From NCBI RefSeq assembly GCF_002939385.1, contig NZ_MULI01000063.1:1-42782 (forward strand): a stretch of 42,782 nucleotides of DNA, written 5' to 3'. The notes below the pieces were generated by a model, which was not told where the DNA came from, searched no databases, and saw nothing but the letters and a program-made list of their open reading frames with translations. Position 1 is the first letter of the stretch. The number at the start of each line of letters is the position of its first letter. Of this stretch, positions 1 to 8,106 are shown one piece after another. This DNA comes from Streptomyces sp. MH60. Its GTDB lineage: Bacteria > Actinomycetota > Actinomycetes > Streptomycetales > Streptomycetaceae. The translations under genes and the position numbers were made by a program.

Positions 1-790
1 GCGCCGCACGGCGCTCCGCGGGCCCCATGCCCGGCACCGGGCCGGGGTCGATGCCGTCCCCGGGGACGTGCCGGGGTGCGGCGAGCCGGGTGCGCACGGC
101 CTCCACCAGGGCGTCCCGCACACCGTCCACCGCGCGGCCGGGGTCCGCCGCGGGCGCCGCGACGGCGAGCGAGGCCACCGGTTCGTACCCCGCGATCTCC
201 CGCGCCCCGGCGCGCAGAATCAGCGCATGCCCCGGCGGAACGCGCTTCACGCCGTCGTACGGGGTGGAGTCGTCCAGCGCGGCCGGCACGTCGGGCGTGG
301 CGAGCAGCGCGGCGAGGTGGCCGAAGTCGAGGTTGGCCTCGACGAGGTCGGCGAGCGGCAGCGCGGCGGTCGCGTAGGCGGTGCCGCCCGCCCAGGGGGT
401 GTGGAAAACCGGCCGCGCGCCCGCGAGGTCGCCGCAGACGGTGATCCGCCGCCCCACCTGGACGACGGCCGTGTAACTGCCGGGCCACGCCGTCAGATGC
501 CGGAGCGCGCCCCCGCGCGCGGCGAACAGTGCGACGCGCAACTGCTCGTCGCTCGCGCCGCAGATGCCGAGGACGGCGATCCGGGTCTGCGGGTCGGCGC
601 TGACGACGCGCACCTCGTCGGGGCGCCAGTCGCCGACCGCCCACAGGGGATCGGGGTCGCTCCACAACGGCTGGGCGCCCACGGGCTGCACGGTCTCGCC
701 GTCGTAGCCGGTGGCCCCCGCGGAACCGGCCGCTCCGGCGATCCCGGCTGCTCCCACGGCGGCGCTGCTCCACCCCACCAACCACCGCAT
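1..790 (-). CDS. Asparagine-synthase/lasso-cyclase-like protein (C-terminus outside window)
   Basis: The first 263 residues are visible and the gene runs off the left edge. The N-terminus begins MRWLVGWSSA and continues with a glutamine-amidotransferase-like half (for example GSYTAVVQVGRRITVCGDLAG and the AsnB-type RVPPGHALIL segment). Canonical asparagine synthetases have a catalytic Cys at position 2; here it is Arg, so the glutaminase function should be absent, as in many macrolactam (lasso peptide) cyclase homologues. The ATP-binding synthetase half would lie outside the window. The start ATG at 790 follows a GTGGAGG Shine-Dalgarno about 8 nt upstream. I see no convincing lasso precursor upstream. 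Family assignment is likely; a cyclase function is only suggested. Confidence 0.7.
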   Translation of the reverse strand, partial: MRWLVGWSSAAVGAAGIAGAAGSAGATGYDGETVQPVGAQPLWSDPDPLWAVGDWRPDEVRVVSADPQTRIAVLGICGASDEQLRVALFAARGGALRHLTAWPGSYTAVVQVGRRITVCGDLAGARPVFHTPWAGGTAYATAALPLADLVEANLDFGHLAALLATPDVPAALDDSTPYDGVKRVPPGHALILRAGAREIAGYEPVASLAVAAPAADPGRAVDGVRDALVEAVRTRLAAPRHVPGDGIDPGPVPGMGPAERRAA

Positions 791-899
791 CGACGCCTCC
801 ACAGGCTGGGGACAACCAGTGCACCGTACGAACTGGTTCCCCATGCTGCCATGAAGGGCGCGCCACAGAGCGTCGGCGGAGCCGCGTGTGCTCCCTGCG

Positions 900-931
900 G
901 GCGTTCTCGCGGAGACTCACGCGAGAACGCC
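900..931. terminator. 12-bp perfect hairpin
   Basis: The arms 900-911 and 920-931 are perfectly complementary (GGCGTTCTCGCG and its reverse complement) around an 8-nt loop. There is no T-tract on either side, so it could be a Streptomyces-type terminator, a leader structure or an operator. It lies about 110 bp upstream of the cyclase-like start. Confidence 0.5.
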
Positions 932-1060
932 GGCTCCCTTGCACCGCCCCTCGGACACCGTCCGGGAGGAGGTGAAGACGACGCGAATGCGCCCCCGCAA
1001 CGCGCCCTTTTGGCTCCCCCACGCGCCCTCAACTGCCGTGGTGAGGGCGGTAGTACCCCG

Positions 1061-1079
1061 AAATCACCAGAGGTGATTT
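1061..1079. promoter_or_regulatory. Short perfect dyad, likely operator
   Basis: The sequence AAATCACC-AGA-GGTGATTT is an 8-bp perfect inverted repeat with a 3-nt centre, in an AT-rich patch between two divergent genes. Size and symmetry fit a dimeric repressor or activator site. The cognate regulator is unknown; the adjacent NsdA-like protein is one possibility. Confidence 0.45.
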
Positions 1080-1504
1080 TCAGCCAAATCGACGTCACGC
1101 AGTCGCACCCGAACACGCTCCGTACAAACCCTGCGCCCCGCTGGGCGGCATGCCGCCGGCGCGCGGTCCGGGGGACGGGACTCGCCCCCCGGACCGGTCC
1201 GCCGCCCGCGGGGATGTAGGCGGCGGCGTCCCCCAGCCCACTGGATCCAGTACAGCGGGCCGACCCACGCATCGCCCATGGAATCGCTCCCGCCGTGGCC
1301 GGAGAAGAGCGCACGCACGGGCGCACGGCCACACATCGGGAGCACGCGGCAACAGACCGTACATACACCGCACTTGAGTACGGACCACAATCCCGCCATC
1401 CGGAACAATGCCTCTTAACGCCTGGGATGCGGCGAACTACGCTGGGTTTACGAATGCCGCGTGGTTATGCCAGCGCGGCAGCCGTCTGTGTCGAGGGGTG
1501 GCGC

Positions 1505-2926
1505 ATGTCCAGGGAGCAACGCGGGCCGAACGAAAAGCTCGGCACCGTTCTCGCCCTCGCGGGAATCAGCAACGCAGGACTCGCCCGGCGCGTCAACGAC
1601 CTCGGCGCCCAACGCGGGTTGACACTTCGCTACGACAAGACGTCGGTGGCGCGCTGGGTGTCGAAGGGCATGGTGCCGCAGGGCGCGGCGCCGCACCTCA
1701 TCGCCGCCGCCATCGGCCAGAAGCTCGGCCGCCCGGTGCCGCTCCACGAGATCGGCCTGGCGGACGCGGACCCCGCCCCCGAAGTGGGCCTCGCCTTCCC
1801 CCGGGACGTCGGCCAGGCGGTCAGGTCCGCCACCGAGCTGTACCGTCTCGACCTCGCCGGCCGCCGGGCCGGCGGCGGCATCTGGCAGTCGCTCGCCGGG
1901 TCGTTCGCGGTGAGCGCCTACGCGACGCCCGCCTCGCGATGGCTGATAACCCCGGCCGACAGCTCGGTGGCGCGCGAGGCGGGCCCGGCCGAGGGCTCCG
2001 GCGCACCGCTCAAAGTCGGCCACAGTGACGTGCAGAAGCTGCGCGAGGCCGCCGAGGACGCCAGACGCTGGGACTCCAAGTACGGCGGAGGGGACTGGCG
2101 TTCGTCGATGGTCCCCGAGTGCTTACGCGTCGAGGCGGCACCGCTCCTCCTCGGCTCCTACTCCGACGAGGTCGGCCGCGCCCTGTTCGGCGCCTCGGCC
2201 GAACTGACCCGCCTGGCCGGGTGGATGGCCTTCGACACCGGCCAGCAGGAGGCGGCCCAGCGGTACTACATCCAGGCCCTGCGCCTGGCCCGCGCGGCGG
2301 CCGACGTCCCGCTCGGCGGCTACGTACTGGCCTCCATGTCCCTCCAGGCGACCTACCGCGGCTTCGGTGACGAGGGCGTGGACCTCGCCCAGGCCGCCCT
2401 CGAACGCAACCGCGGCCTGGCCACGGCCCGCACCATGAGCTTCTTCCGGCTGGTGGAGGCGCGGGCCCACGCGCGCGCGGGCGACGCGGTGGCGGCCGGG
2501 GCCGCCCTGAAGGCCGCCGAGAGCTGGCTGGAGCGCGCCCGCCCGGGCGACAGCGACCCCTCGTGGCTGGGTTTCTACTCCTACGACCGGTTCGCCGCCG
2601 ACGCGGCCGAGTGCTACCGCGACCTGAAGGCACCACGCCAGGTCCGCCGCTTCACCGAGCAGGCGCTGTCGCAACCGACGGAGGAGTTCGTACGCTCGCA
2701 CGGGCTCCGGCTCGTCGTCTCGGCGGTGGCCGAGCTGGAGTCGGGCAATCTGGACGCGGCCTGCGAGCAGGGCGTGCGGGCGGTCGAGGTGGCCGGCCGC
2801 ATCTCCTCGGCCCGCACCACCGAGTACGTGAAGGACCTCCTGCACCGCCTGGAGCCGTACGGCGACGAGCCGCGCGTGGTGGATCTGCGCGAGCGCGCCC
2901 GCCCCCTGCTGGTGACTCCGGCCTGA
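1505..2926 (+). CDS. NsdA-family sporulation-associated regulator (HTH plus TPR-like repeats)
   Basis: The 473-residue protein starts MSREQRGPNEKLGTVLALAG with an atypical helix-turn-helix at about residues 10-75 (ISNAGLARRVNDLG, then KTSVARWVSKGMVPQG). A long helical region follows with TPR-like repeats, for example around GWMAFDTGQQEAAQRYYIQA. This matches the Streptomyces NsdA/SCO4114 family, whose characterised member is a negative regulator of differentiation. The ATG at 1505 follows GAGGGG by about 6 nt; upstream in-frame starts lack a site and do not look like this family. Leu207 is encoded by TTA (2123-2125), so translation should need the bldA tRNA. The neighbourhood (lhgO, trmB) fits the SCO4114 orthologue better than nsdA itself. 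Confidence 0.85.
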   Translation: MSREQRGPNEKLGTVLALAGISNAGLARRVNDLGAQRGLTLRYDKTSVARWVSKGMVPQGAAPHLIAAAIGQKLGRPVPLHEIGLADADPAPEVGLAFPRDVGQAVRSATELYRLDLAGRRAGGGIWQSLAGSFAVSAYATPASRWLITPADSSVAREAGPAEGSGAPLKVGHSDVQKLREAAEDARRWDSKYGGGDWRSSMVPECLRVEAAPLLLGSYSDEVGRALFGASAELTRLAGWMAFDTGQQEAAQRYYIQALRLARAAADVPLGGYVLASMSLQATYRGFGDEGVDLAQAALERNRGLATARTMSFFRLVEARAHARAGDAVAAGAALKAAESWLERARPGDSDPSWLGFYSYDRFAADAAECYRDLKAPRQVRRFTEQALSQPTEEFVRSHGLRLVVSAVAELESGNLDAACEQGVRAVEVAGRISSARTTEYVKDLLHRLEPYGDEPRVVDLRERARPLLVTPA

Positions 2927-2955
2927 CGGACCGCCCGCTTCCGGGTTTGAAGGCA

Positions 2956-2978
2956 TTGTCAGTGGCGCAGTGCACTAT
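2956..2978 (+). promoter_or_regulatory. RecA-NDp (PafBC-type) DNA-damage promoter motif
   Basis: TTGTCAGTGGC (2956-2966) is followed by 6 nt and CACTAT (2973-2978). This matches the actinobacterial RecA-independent DNA-damage promoter consensus TTGTCAGTGGC-N6-TAGggT: all 11 upstream bases and two of the six -10-like bases. Transcription would start near 2985, just before the lhgO ribosome site. Confidence 0.65.
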
Positions 2979-3002
2979 CGAAGTCGGGAGGTGGACCGGG
3001 AT

Positions 3003-4205
3003 ATGGAACAGACGTTCGACTGTGATGTGCTGGTGATCGGCGGCGGGATCGTCGGCCTGTCCACGGCGTACGCGATCACGCGCGCCGCCCCGGGCACCCG
3101 CGTCACGGTCCTGGAGAAGGAGCCGGGCCCCGCCCGCCACCAGACGGGCCGCAACAGCGGGGTCATCCACAGCGGTGTCTACTACCGCCCGGGCTCCCTG
3201 AAGGCGCGCTACGCGGTCCGGGGCGCCGCCGAGATGGTCAAGTTCTGCGCCGAGTACGGCATCGCCCACGCCGTCACCGGCAAGCTGATCGTGGCCACCG
3301 ACCGCGCCGAGCTGCCCCGCCTGCACGCCCTCGTCCAGCGCGGCCGGGAGAACGGCATACCGGTGCGCGAGCTGAGCGGCGCCCAGATCCAGGAGTACGA
3401 GCCCGAGGTCCGGGGCCTGGCCGCCATACACGTCGGCACCACCGGCATCTGCGACTACGGCGCCGTGGCCCGGCAGCTCGCCCGCGCGTCCGGGGCGGAG
3501 ATCCGCTACGGCGCCGAGGTGCACCGCGTCGACCGGCGCCCCGGCCTGGGCGTCGCCGTGCGCACCCGCGCGGGGCACGTGCTCCGCGCGCGGGTCCTGG
3601 TCAACTGCGGGGGGTTGCACTGCGACGAGATCGCCCGGCTGACCGGGGACGACCCCGGCATGCGGATCGTCCCCTTCCGGGGCGAGTACTACGAACTGGC
3701 GCGACCGGAGCTGGTGCGGGGGCTGGTGTACCCGGTGCCGGACCCGGCGTTCCCGTTCCTCGGGGTGCATCTGACCCGGGGCATCGACGGCGGCGTGCAC
3801 GTCGGGCCGAACGCGGTGCCGGCGCTGGCGCGCGAGGGGTACGGCTGGGGCGTGGTGCGCCCCCGTGAGCTGGGCGCGACCCTGGCCTGGCCGGGTTCGT
3901 GGCGGATAGCCCGGCGGCACTGGAGGTACGGCGCGGGCGAGCTGCGGCGGTCGCTGTCCAGGACCGCGTTCACGACGGCGGTCCGCAGGCTGCTGCCGGC
4001 GGTGACGGACGGCGACCTGGTCGCGGCCCCGGCCGGCGTGCGGGCGCAGGCGGTGCTGGCGGACGGCACCCTGGTGGACGACTTCCTGATCAAGGAGGGC
4101 GCCCACGCGGTGCACGTCCTGAACGCGCCGTCCCCCGCGGCGACCGCGTCCCTGCCCATCGGCCGGGAGGTGGCGCGCCGGGCCCTGGCGATGCTGGCGG
4201 ACTAG
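3003..4205 (+). CDS. lhgO: L-2-hydroxyglutarate oxidase
   Basis: The 400-residue FAD-dependent oxidoreductase oxidises L-2-hydroxyglutarate to 2-oxoglutarate, removing a side product of central metabolism. The N-terminal dinucleotide fold is CDVLVIGGGIVGLSTAYAI, followed by the family segment RHQTGRNSGVIHSGVYY and later FRGEYYEL and APAGVRAQ. Length fits the LhgO/YgaF family (about 400). ATG 3003 was preferred over the in-frame ATG 2970 because GGGAGG lies at 2986-2991 and the shorter start removes a non-conserved extension. The gene sits 76 bp after the NsdA-like regulator, with a DNA-damage-type promoter motif directly upstream. Confidence 0.9.
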   Translation: MEQTFDCDVLVIGGGIVGLSTAYAITRAAPGTRVTVLEKEPGPARHQTGRNSGVIHSGVYYRPGSLKARYAVRGAAEMVKFCAEYGIAHAVTGKLIVATDRAELPRLHALVQRGRENGIPVRELSGAQIQEYEPEVRGLAAIHVGTTGICDYGAVARQLARASGAEIRYGAEVHRVDRRPGLGVAVRTRAGHVLRARVLVNCGGLHCDEIARLTGDDPGMRIVPFRGEYYELARPELVRGLVYPVPDPAFPFLGVHLTRGIDGGVHVGPNAVPALAREGYGWGVVRPRELGATLAWPGSWRIARRHWRYGAGELRRSLSRTAFTTAVRRLLPAVTDGDLVAAPAGVRAQAVLADGTLVDDFLIKEGAHAVHVLNAPSPAATASLPIGREVARRALAMLAD

Positions 4206-4226
4206 AGCACCTCCGGCGCACTCCTC

Positions 4227-4637
4227 CTAGTCTTGCCCGGGCGCGCTGCTGCCCTGGTACGAGCCGAGGCCCTCGATCAGGGCCACCAGGGCCGGGTCCC
4301 CCGCGAAGCGCTCGGCGTGGATCTGCTGGATGAGTTCGCCCGTGGCCGGGTCCTCGTCGTCGGTCAGGTCGTGCGAGACCATGTGCCGCACCAGCGGCAG
4401 CCCGATCTCGTCGACCCGCCGGTGCAGCGGAGCGAGCATGTACGCCCGGTAGGCCGCGATGTCCTCGACCGCGAACATCGCTCCGTAGTCGAAGTCACCG
4501 CCCACGTCCCGCCCGACCGCCCAGTACGCGACGGCGTCGATCTCACGCCCCATCCTGCGGAGCATCCCGAGCGCCTCCTCGACCTTGTCCTGCGGTGCGT
4601 CGGGGCGCATGGCGAGGCGGATCTGGTGGTGAATCAC
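4227..4637 (-). CDS. Dabb-family stress-responsive alpha/beta-barrel protein
   Basis: The 136-residue protein begins with the Dabb signature (VIHHQIRLAMRPDAPQ, then EEALGMLRRMGREIDAV) and continues with GGDFDYGAMFAVEDIAAYRAY and HRRVDEIGLPLVRHMVSHDL, typical of the dimeric ferredoxin-like barrel. The fold is found in stress proteins and some polyketide cyclases; the substrate is unknown here. The GTG at 4637 has GGAGGAGA about 6 nt upstream, and the longer in-frame reading lacks both a site and homology. It is divergent from trmB, sharing an AT-rich 113-bp promoter region. Confidence 0.8.
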   Translation of the reverse strand: MIHHQIRLAMRPDAPQDKVEEALGMLRRMGREIDAVAYWAVGRDVGGDFDYGAMFAVEDIAAYRAYMLAPLHRRVDEIGLPLVRHMVSHDLTDDEDPATGELIQQIHAERFAGDPALVALIEGLGSYQGSSAPGQD

Positions 4638-4735
4638 GGCGTCTCTCCTCCACGGTACGGCGAATGGCTTCACGCTATCGCTTGAGTTATAGACTGTAAC
4701 TAGTTCGATAGGCCATCGCAACCGCGTGCGCGGAC

Positions 4736-4741
4736 TAAAAT
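4736..4741 (+). promoter_or_regulatory. -10 element of trmB implying a leaderless mRNA
   Basis: TAAAAT lies 9 nt before the trmB GTG at 4751, so transcription should start at or next to the start codon. No Shine-Dalgarno is present. A convincing -35 is not visible. Confidence 0.5.
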
Positions 4742-4750
4742 CGACGCATT

Positions 4751-5587
4751 GTGTCTGACTTCCACCACACCCCCGAGGCCGAAGCCGCTGCCCCGCACGC
4801 GGCCGGGACCTCCCTGCGCCACGTCCGCGCCAAGGGCGAGCCCCGTTTCCCCGACGGCCCGAAGGCCGATCCCGCCGGGTCGCACTTCGAGCGGCGGATC
4901 CGGAGTTTCCAGCCCCGGCGGAGCCGGGTGACCACCGGGCAGGCGGACGCGTTGCAGCGGCTGTGGCCCGCGTGGGGACTGGACATCGACGGACAGCGGC
5001 TCATCGACCTCGCCGAACTCTTCGGCAACGACCACCCCGTGGTCCTGGAGATCGGCTTCGGCATGGGCGAGGCCACCGCCCGGATGGCCGCCGCCGACCC
5101 GGGCACCAACATCCTCGCCGTCGACGTCCACACCCCCGGCCAGGGAAACCTGCTCGGTCTCGCGGAGCGGGAGGGGCTGTCCAACATCCGGGTGGGCAAC
5201 GGCGACGCGATCATCCTGCTGCGCGAAATGCTCGCCCCCGACTCCCTCGCCGGGCTGCGCGTCTACTTCCCCGACCCGTGGCCCAAGAAGCGGCACCACA
5301 AGCGGCGGCTGATCCAGCCGGAGTTCCTGTCCCTGGCGGCCGCCCGGCTCGCCCCGGGGGCCGTCGTGCACTGCGCCACCGACTGGGAGCCGTACGCCGA
5401 GCAGATGCTCGACGTGCTCACCGCGCACCCCGGCTTCGAGAACACCGTGCCCGGCGGCGGATTCGCGCCACGTCCCGAACACCGGCCGCTGACCCGTTTC
5501 GAGGGCCAGGGACTGGAGAAGGGACATGTGGTGAACGACCTGCTCTTCCGTCGCGTACCGCACAAGGAGCTGCCCCCCACCGGTTAG
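4751..5587 (+). CDS. trmB: tRNA (guanine-N7)-methyltransferase TrmB
   Basis: The 278-residue enzyme methylates G46 of tRNA with S-adenosylmethionine. The SAM-binding loop is VVLEIGFGMGEATARMA (about 97-113). The family hallmark VYFPDPWPKKRHHKRRL (about 174-190) and the C-terminal TRFEGQGLEKGHVVNDLLF are both present. The first 55 residues are a low-homology extension common in actinobacteria. The start is GTG with no ribosome site and a -10-like TAAAAT 9 nt upstream, suggesting leaderless translation. The prsW-like gene follows 10 bp later and is probably co-transcribed. Confidence 0.93.
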   Translation: MSDFHHTPEAEAAAPHAAGTSLRHVRAKGEPRFPDGPKADPAGSHFERRIRSFQPRRSRVTTGQADALQRLWPAWGLDIDGQRLIDLAELFGNDHPVVLEIGFGMGEATARMAAADPGTNILAVDVHTPGQGNLLGLAEREGLSNIRVGNGDAIILLREMLAPDSLAGLRVYFPDPWPKKRHHKRRLIQPEFLSLAAARLAPGAVVHCATDWEPYAEQMLDVLTAHPGFENTVPGGGFAPRPEHRPLTRFEGQGLEKGHVVNDLLFRRVPHKELPPTG

Positions 5588-5597
5588 GGTCCATGCC

Positions 5598-7004
5598 GTG
5601 GCCACCTGTCCCCCGCACCCGACCCGTGCGCACCGGCATACGCACTGGTGGCAGCGCACCTGGGTCCGTTACGGCGCGCTGATCACCCTGCTCGCGCTCT
5701 CCGGGCTGGTGATCCTGGCCCTGGTGCGCGAACAGACCGGCACCCAGGGCTTCCTGGTGGGGCTGGGACTGGCGGTACTGCCCGTGCCGCTGCTCATAGC
5801 CGCGTTCCGCTGGCTGGACCGGGTGGACCCCGGCCCCTGGCGCAACCTGCTCTTCTGCTTCGCCTGGGGGGCCTGCGCGGCGGCGCTGATAGCGATCGTC
5901 GCCAACAGCTTCGCGACCCGCTGGATAGCGACCGCGACCGCCGACCCGGCCGGCGCGGACACCCTGGGCGCCACGGTGATAGCTCCGGTCGTCGAGGAGT
6001 CCGCCAAGGCGGCCGCCGTCCTCCTGGTCTTCCTCTTCCGCAGACGGGACTTCACCGGCATCGTCGACGGCGTCGTCGTCGCCGGGGTCACCGCCACCGG
6101 CTTCGCCTTCACCGAGAACATCCTGTACCTGGGCACCGCCTTCGGCACCGACCAGCTCACCGGCGACAGCGGCATCGCCTCCGTCACCGCGGCGACCTTC
6201 TTCGTGCGGGTCGTGATGTCGCCGTTCGCGCATCCCCTGTTCACCGTGCTCACCGGCATCGGCTTCGGCATCGCCGCGCTCTCGGCGGGCCGGCACCGCC
6301 TGCGCCGGGCGCTGCTCCCCCTGGCCGGGCTGCTGCTGGCGATGGGCGTGCACGCCCTGTGGAACGGCTCGGCCGCCTTCGGGGAGTACGGCTTCTTCGC
6401 CGTGTACGCGGCGTTCATGGTGCCGTCCTTCGGCCTGCTGACCTGGCTGGTGATCTGGACCAGGCAGCGCGAACTGCGCACCGTACGGGCCGAACTGCCC
6501 GCGTACGTCGTCGCCGGATGGCTCACGCCCGCGGAGCCGTACGCGCTCGGCTCGATGCGGGCCCGCCGCATCGCCCGGCAGTACGCCCGCCGGCACGCCG
6601 GGAAGGAAGGGGCGCGGGCGGTGGCGCGGTACGAGGCCTGCGCGACCTCGGTGGCGTTCCTCAGGCAGCGCGGGCGCCGGGGCAGGGCGGGCGCCGACTT
6701 CACCGTGCGGGAGCGGGCGCTGCTGGAGGCCCTGTGGCAGCTGCGGGACGTGGCCCGCCCGGCGCTGGACTACGCGGCCCGGGCCACGGCACCGCCGCCG
6801 CCCGTGCCGCGGCCGGTGCCGCCGTGGGTGTACCCGTACGGCGGGGCGCACCCCGGGTACGCCCCCCGGACCGCGCCCGCTCCGTACGCCCCGCACATCC
6901 CGTACACGCCCCACGCCCCCTACGGACCGCAGGCGCCTCTCGTCCCGTACGCGCCGCAGTCCCCGTACGCCCCGTACGCGCCCCCCGGCCCGCACCGGCC
7001 GTAG
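5598..7004 (+). CDS. PrsW-family intramembrane metalloprotease
   Basis: The 468-residue polytopic membrane protein carries the glutamic-type/PrsW signatures: the EE pair in APVVEESAKAAAV (E133, E134), FAFTEN about 30 residues on, a conserved His in SPFAHPLF and GVHALWNG. At least seven hydrophobic segments lie between residues 25 and 295. PrsW proteins cleave anti-sigma factors in Bacillus; the substrate here is unknown. The cytoplasmic C-terminus from about residue 395 is a Pro/Tyr-rich tail with repeated PYAP-type tetrapeptides. The GTG start lies 10 bp after trmB; a nearby ATG at 5593 is in another frame. Confidence 0.87.
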   Translation: MATCPPHPTRAHRHTHWWQRTWVRYGALITLLALSGLVILALVREQTGTQGFLVGLGLAVLPVPLLIAAFRWLDRVDPGPWRNLLFCFAWGACAAALIAIVANSFATRWIATATADPAGADTLGATVIAPVVEESAKAAAVLLVFLFRRRDFTGIVDGVVVAGVTATGFAFTENILYLGTAFGTDQLTGDSGIASVTAATFFVRVVMSPFAHPLFTVLTGIGFGIAALSAGRHRLRRALLPLAGLLLAMGVHALWNGSAAFGEYGFFAVYAAFMVPSFGLLTWLVIWTRQRELRTVRAELPAYVVAGWLTPAEPYALGSMRARRIARQYARRHAGKEGARAVARYEACATSVAFLRQRGRRGRAGADFTVRERALLEALWQLRDVARPALDYAARATAPPPPVPRPVPPWVYPYGGAHPGYAPRTAPAPYAPHIPYTPHAPYGPQAPLVPYAPQSPYAPYAPPGPHRP

Positions 7005-7023
7005 GTCCGCGCCGTCCGTCCGC

Positions 7024-7968
7024 TCAGGCGGACGCCCGCGTCAGCCGCTCGACCTCGTCCCCCGTCAGGCTCAGCTCGGCCACGCCCAGCAGGGCCGGCA
7101 GCTGCTCCACCGTGCGCGCGGACGCGATCGGTGCCGCCACCGTCGGCCGGCCGGCCAGCCAGGCGAGGGCCACCGTGGCGACGGGAGCGTCGTGGGCCTC
7201 GGCGATCTCGTCCAGGGCGGCCAGCACCCGGCGGCCCCGCTCGGTCTGAAGGTGCTTGGCCGCACCGCCCGCCCGCGGGCTGTCCACGGCGGTGCCCGGC
7301 CGGTACTTGCCGGTGAGGAAGCCGGCCGCGAGGGCGTAGTACGGCACGGCGGCGAGACCGGCCTGCTCGGCGAAGTCGCGCAGCTCGCCCTCGTAGGTGT
7401 CGCGGGAGACCAGGTTGTAGTGCGGCTGGAGGGCGACGTACCGGGCGAGGCCCTCGCGGTCGGAGAACTCCAGGGACGCCGCGAGCCGCTCGGCGGAGAT
7501 GTTGGAGGCGGCGATGTGCCGCACCTTGCCGGCCTTCACCAGCTCGTCGAGCGCGCCGATGATCTCCTCGACCGGCACCTCGGGCTTGTCGAAGTGGGTG
7601 TAGTAGAGGTCGATGTGGTCGGTGCCCAGGCGGCGCAGCGAGGCGTCGGCCGCGGCCTTGATGTTCGCGGCGGACAGCCCCGGGTACTCGGGGTGCTGGC
7701 TGACCTTGGTGGCGAGGACGACGTCAGCACGGTTGCCGCGGGCCGCGAACCACTGGCCGAGGACGGTCTCGGACTCGCCGCCGCTGTTGCCGTCGACCCA
7801 GGCGGAGTAGGAGTCGGCGGTGTCGACGAAGTTGCCTCCGGCCGCCGTGTAGGCGTCCAGGACGGCGAAGGACCGGTCCCGGTCGGCGGTCCAGCCGAAG
7901 ACGTTGCCGCCCAGGGCGAGGGGGAAGACCTTGAGGTCGGAGGAACCGAGTGTGCGCAGGGAAGTCAT
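7024..7968 (-). CDS. Aldo/keto reductase
   Basis: The 314-residue NADPH-dependent oxidoreductase has an AKR TIM barrel: N-terminal LRTLGSSDLKVFPLALGGNVFG, catalytic Asp and Tyr in FVDTADSYSAW, Lys in VVLATKVSQ, HIDLYYTHFDKPEVP, and the C-terminal cofactor segment APIASARTVEQL. The substrate cannot be read from the sequence. The ATG at 7968 begins MTSLRTLG, where family homology starts; no clear Shine-Dalgarno is present, and an upstream ATG at 8010 is no better. It is convergent with the PrsW gene. Confidence 0.88.
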   Translation of the reverse strand: MTSLRTLGSSDLKVFPLALGGNVFGWTADRDRSFAVLDAYTAAGGNFVDTADSYSAWVDGNSGGESETVLGQWFAARGNRADVVLATKVSQHPEYPGLSAANIKAAADASLRRLGTDHIDLYYTHFDKPEVPVEEIIGALDELVKAGKVRHIAASNISAERLAASLEFSDREGLARYVALQPHYNLVSRDTYEGELRDFAEQAGLAAVPYYALAAGFLTGKYRPGTAVDSPRAGGAAKHLQTERGRRVLAALDEIAEAHDAPVATVALAWLAGRPTVAAPIASARTVEQLPALLGVAELSLTGDEVERLTRASA

Positions 7969-8016
7969 GTAAGGCGTCAACGACCGCACCGCGGCAGGCC
8001 ATTCCGGCATACACGC

Positions 8017-8054
8017 AAAAACCCCGCAAACCGGCAGCCCTGACGTCGGGGGGT
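8017..8054 (-). terminator. Rho-independent terminator of the M23 gene
   Basis: On the minus strand, an AACCCC arm and a GGGGTT arm enclose a GC-rich loop and are followed by TTTTT. It sits about 50 bp after the M23 stop codon and before the aldo/keto reductase start. Confidence 0.6.
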
Positions 8055-8106
8055 TGCCGTCAGGACCGCCGGAGGTTCAGCGGGGTGGATCAGGAGGCGG
8101 GGCGGA

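Larger units (their letters stand above)
791..1504. other. Divergent intergenic region with three inverted repeats
   Basis: This 714-base stretch separates the leftward cyclase-like gene from the rightward NsdA-like gene, and no convincing gene was found in it. It holds three dyads: AACCAGT/ACTGGTT (814-838), a 12-bp hairpin (900-931) and AAATCACC-AGA-GGTGATTT (1061-1079). The right 130 bases are locally AT-richer and probably carry the promoter of the NsdA-like gene. Confidence 0.6.

Noticed and set aside
791..870. Short leftward frame beginning MAAWGTSSYGALVVPS as a lasso precursor
   Set aside because: It has no leader-like segment, no ribosome site and no stop before the cyclase-like start; it reads into a shadow frame.
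68..1219. 383-codon rightward open frame
   Set aside because: It is antisense to the cyclase-like gene, is Arg/Gly/Pro-rich with no domain and has no ribosome site.
7018..7033. 6-bp hairpin at the PrsW/aldo-keto reductase junction as a terminator
   Set aside because: The stem is short, overlaps the reductase stop and lacks a T-tract; too weak to list.
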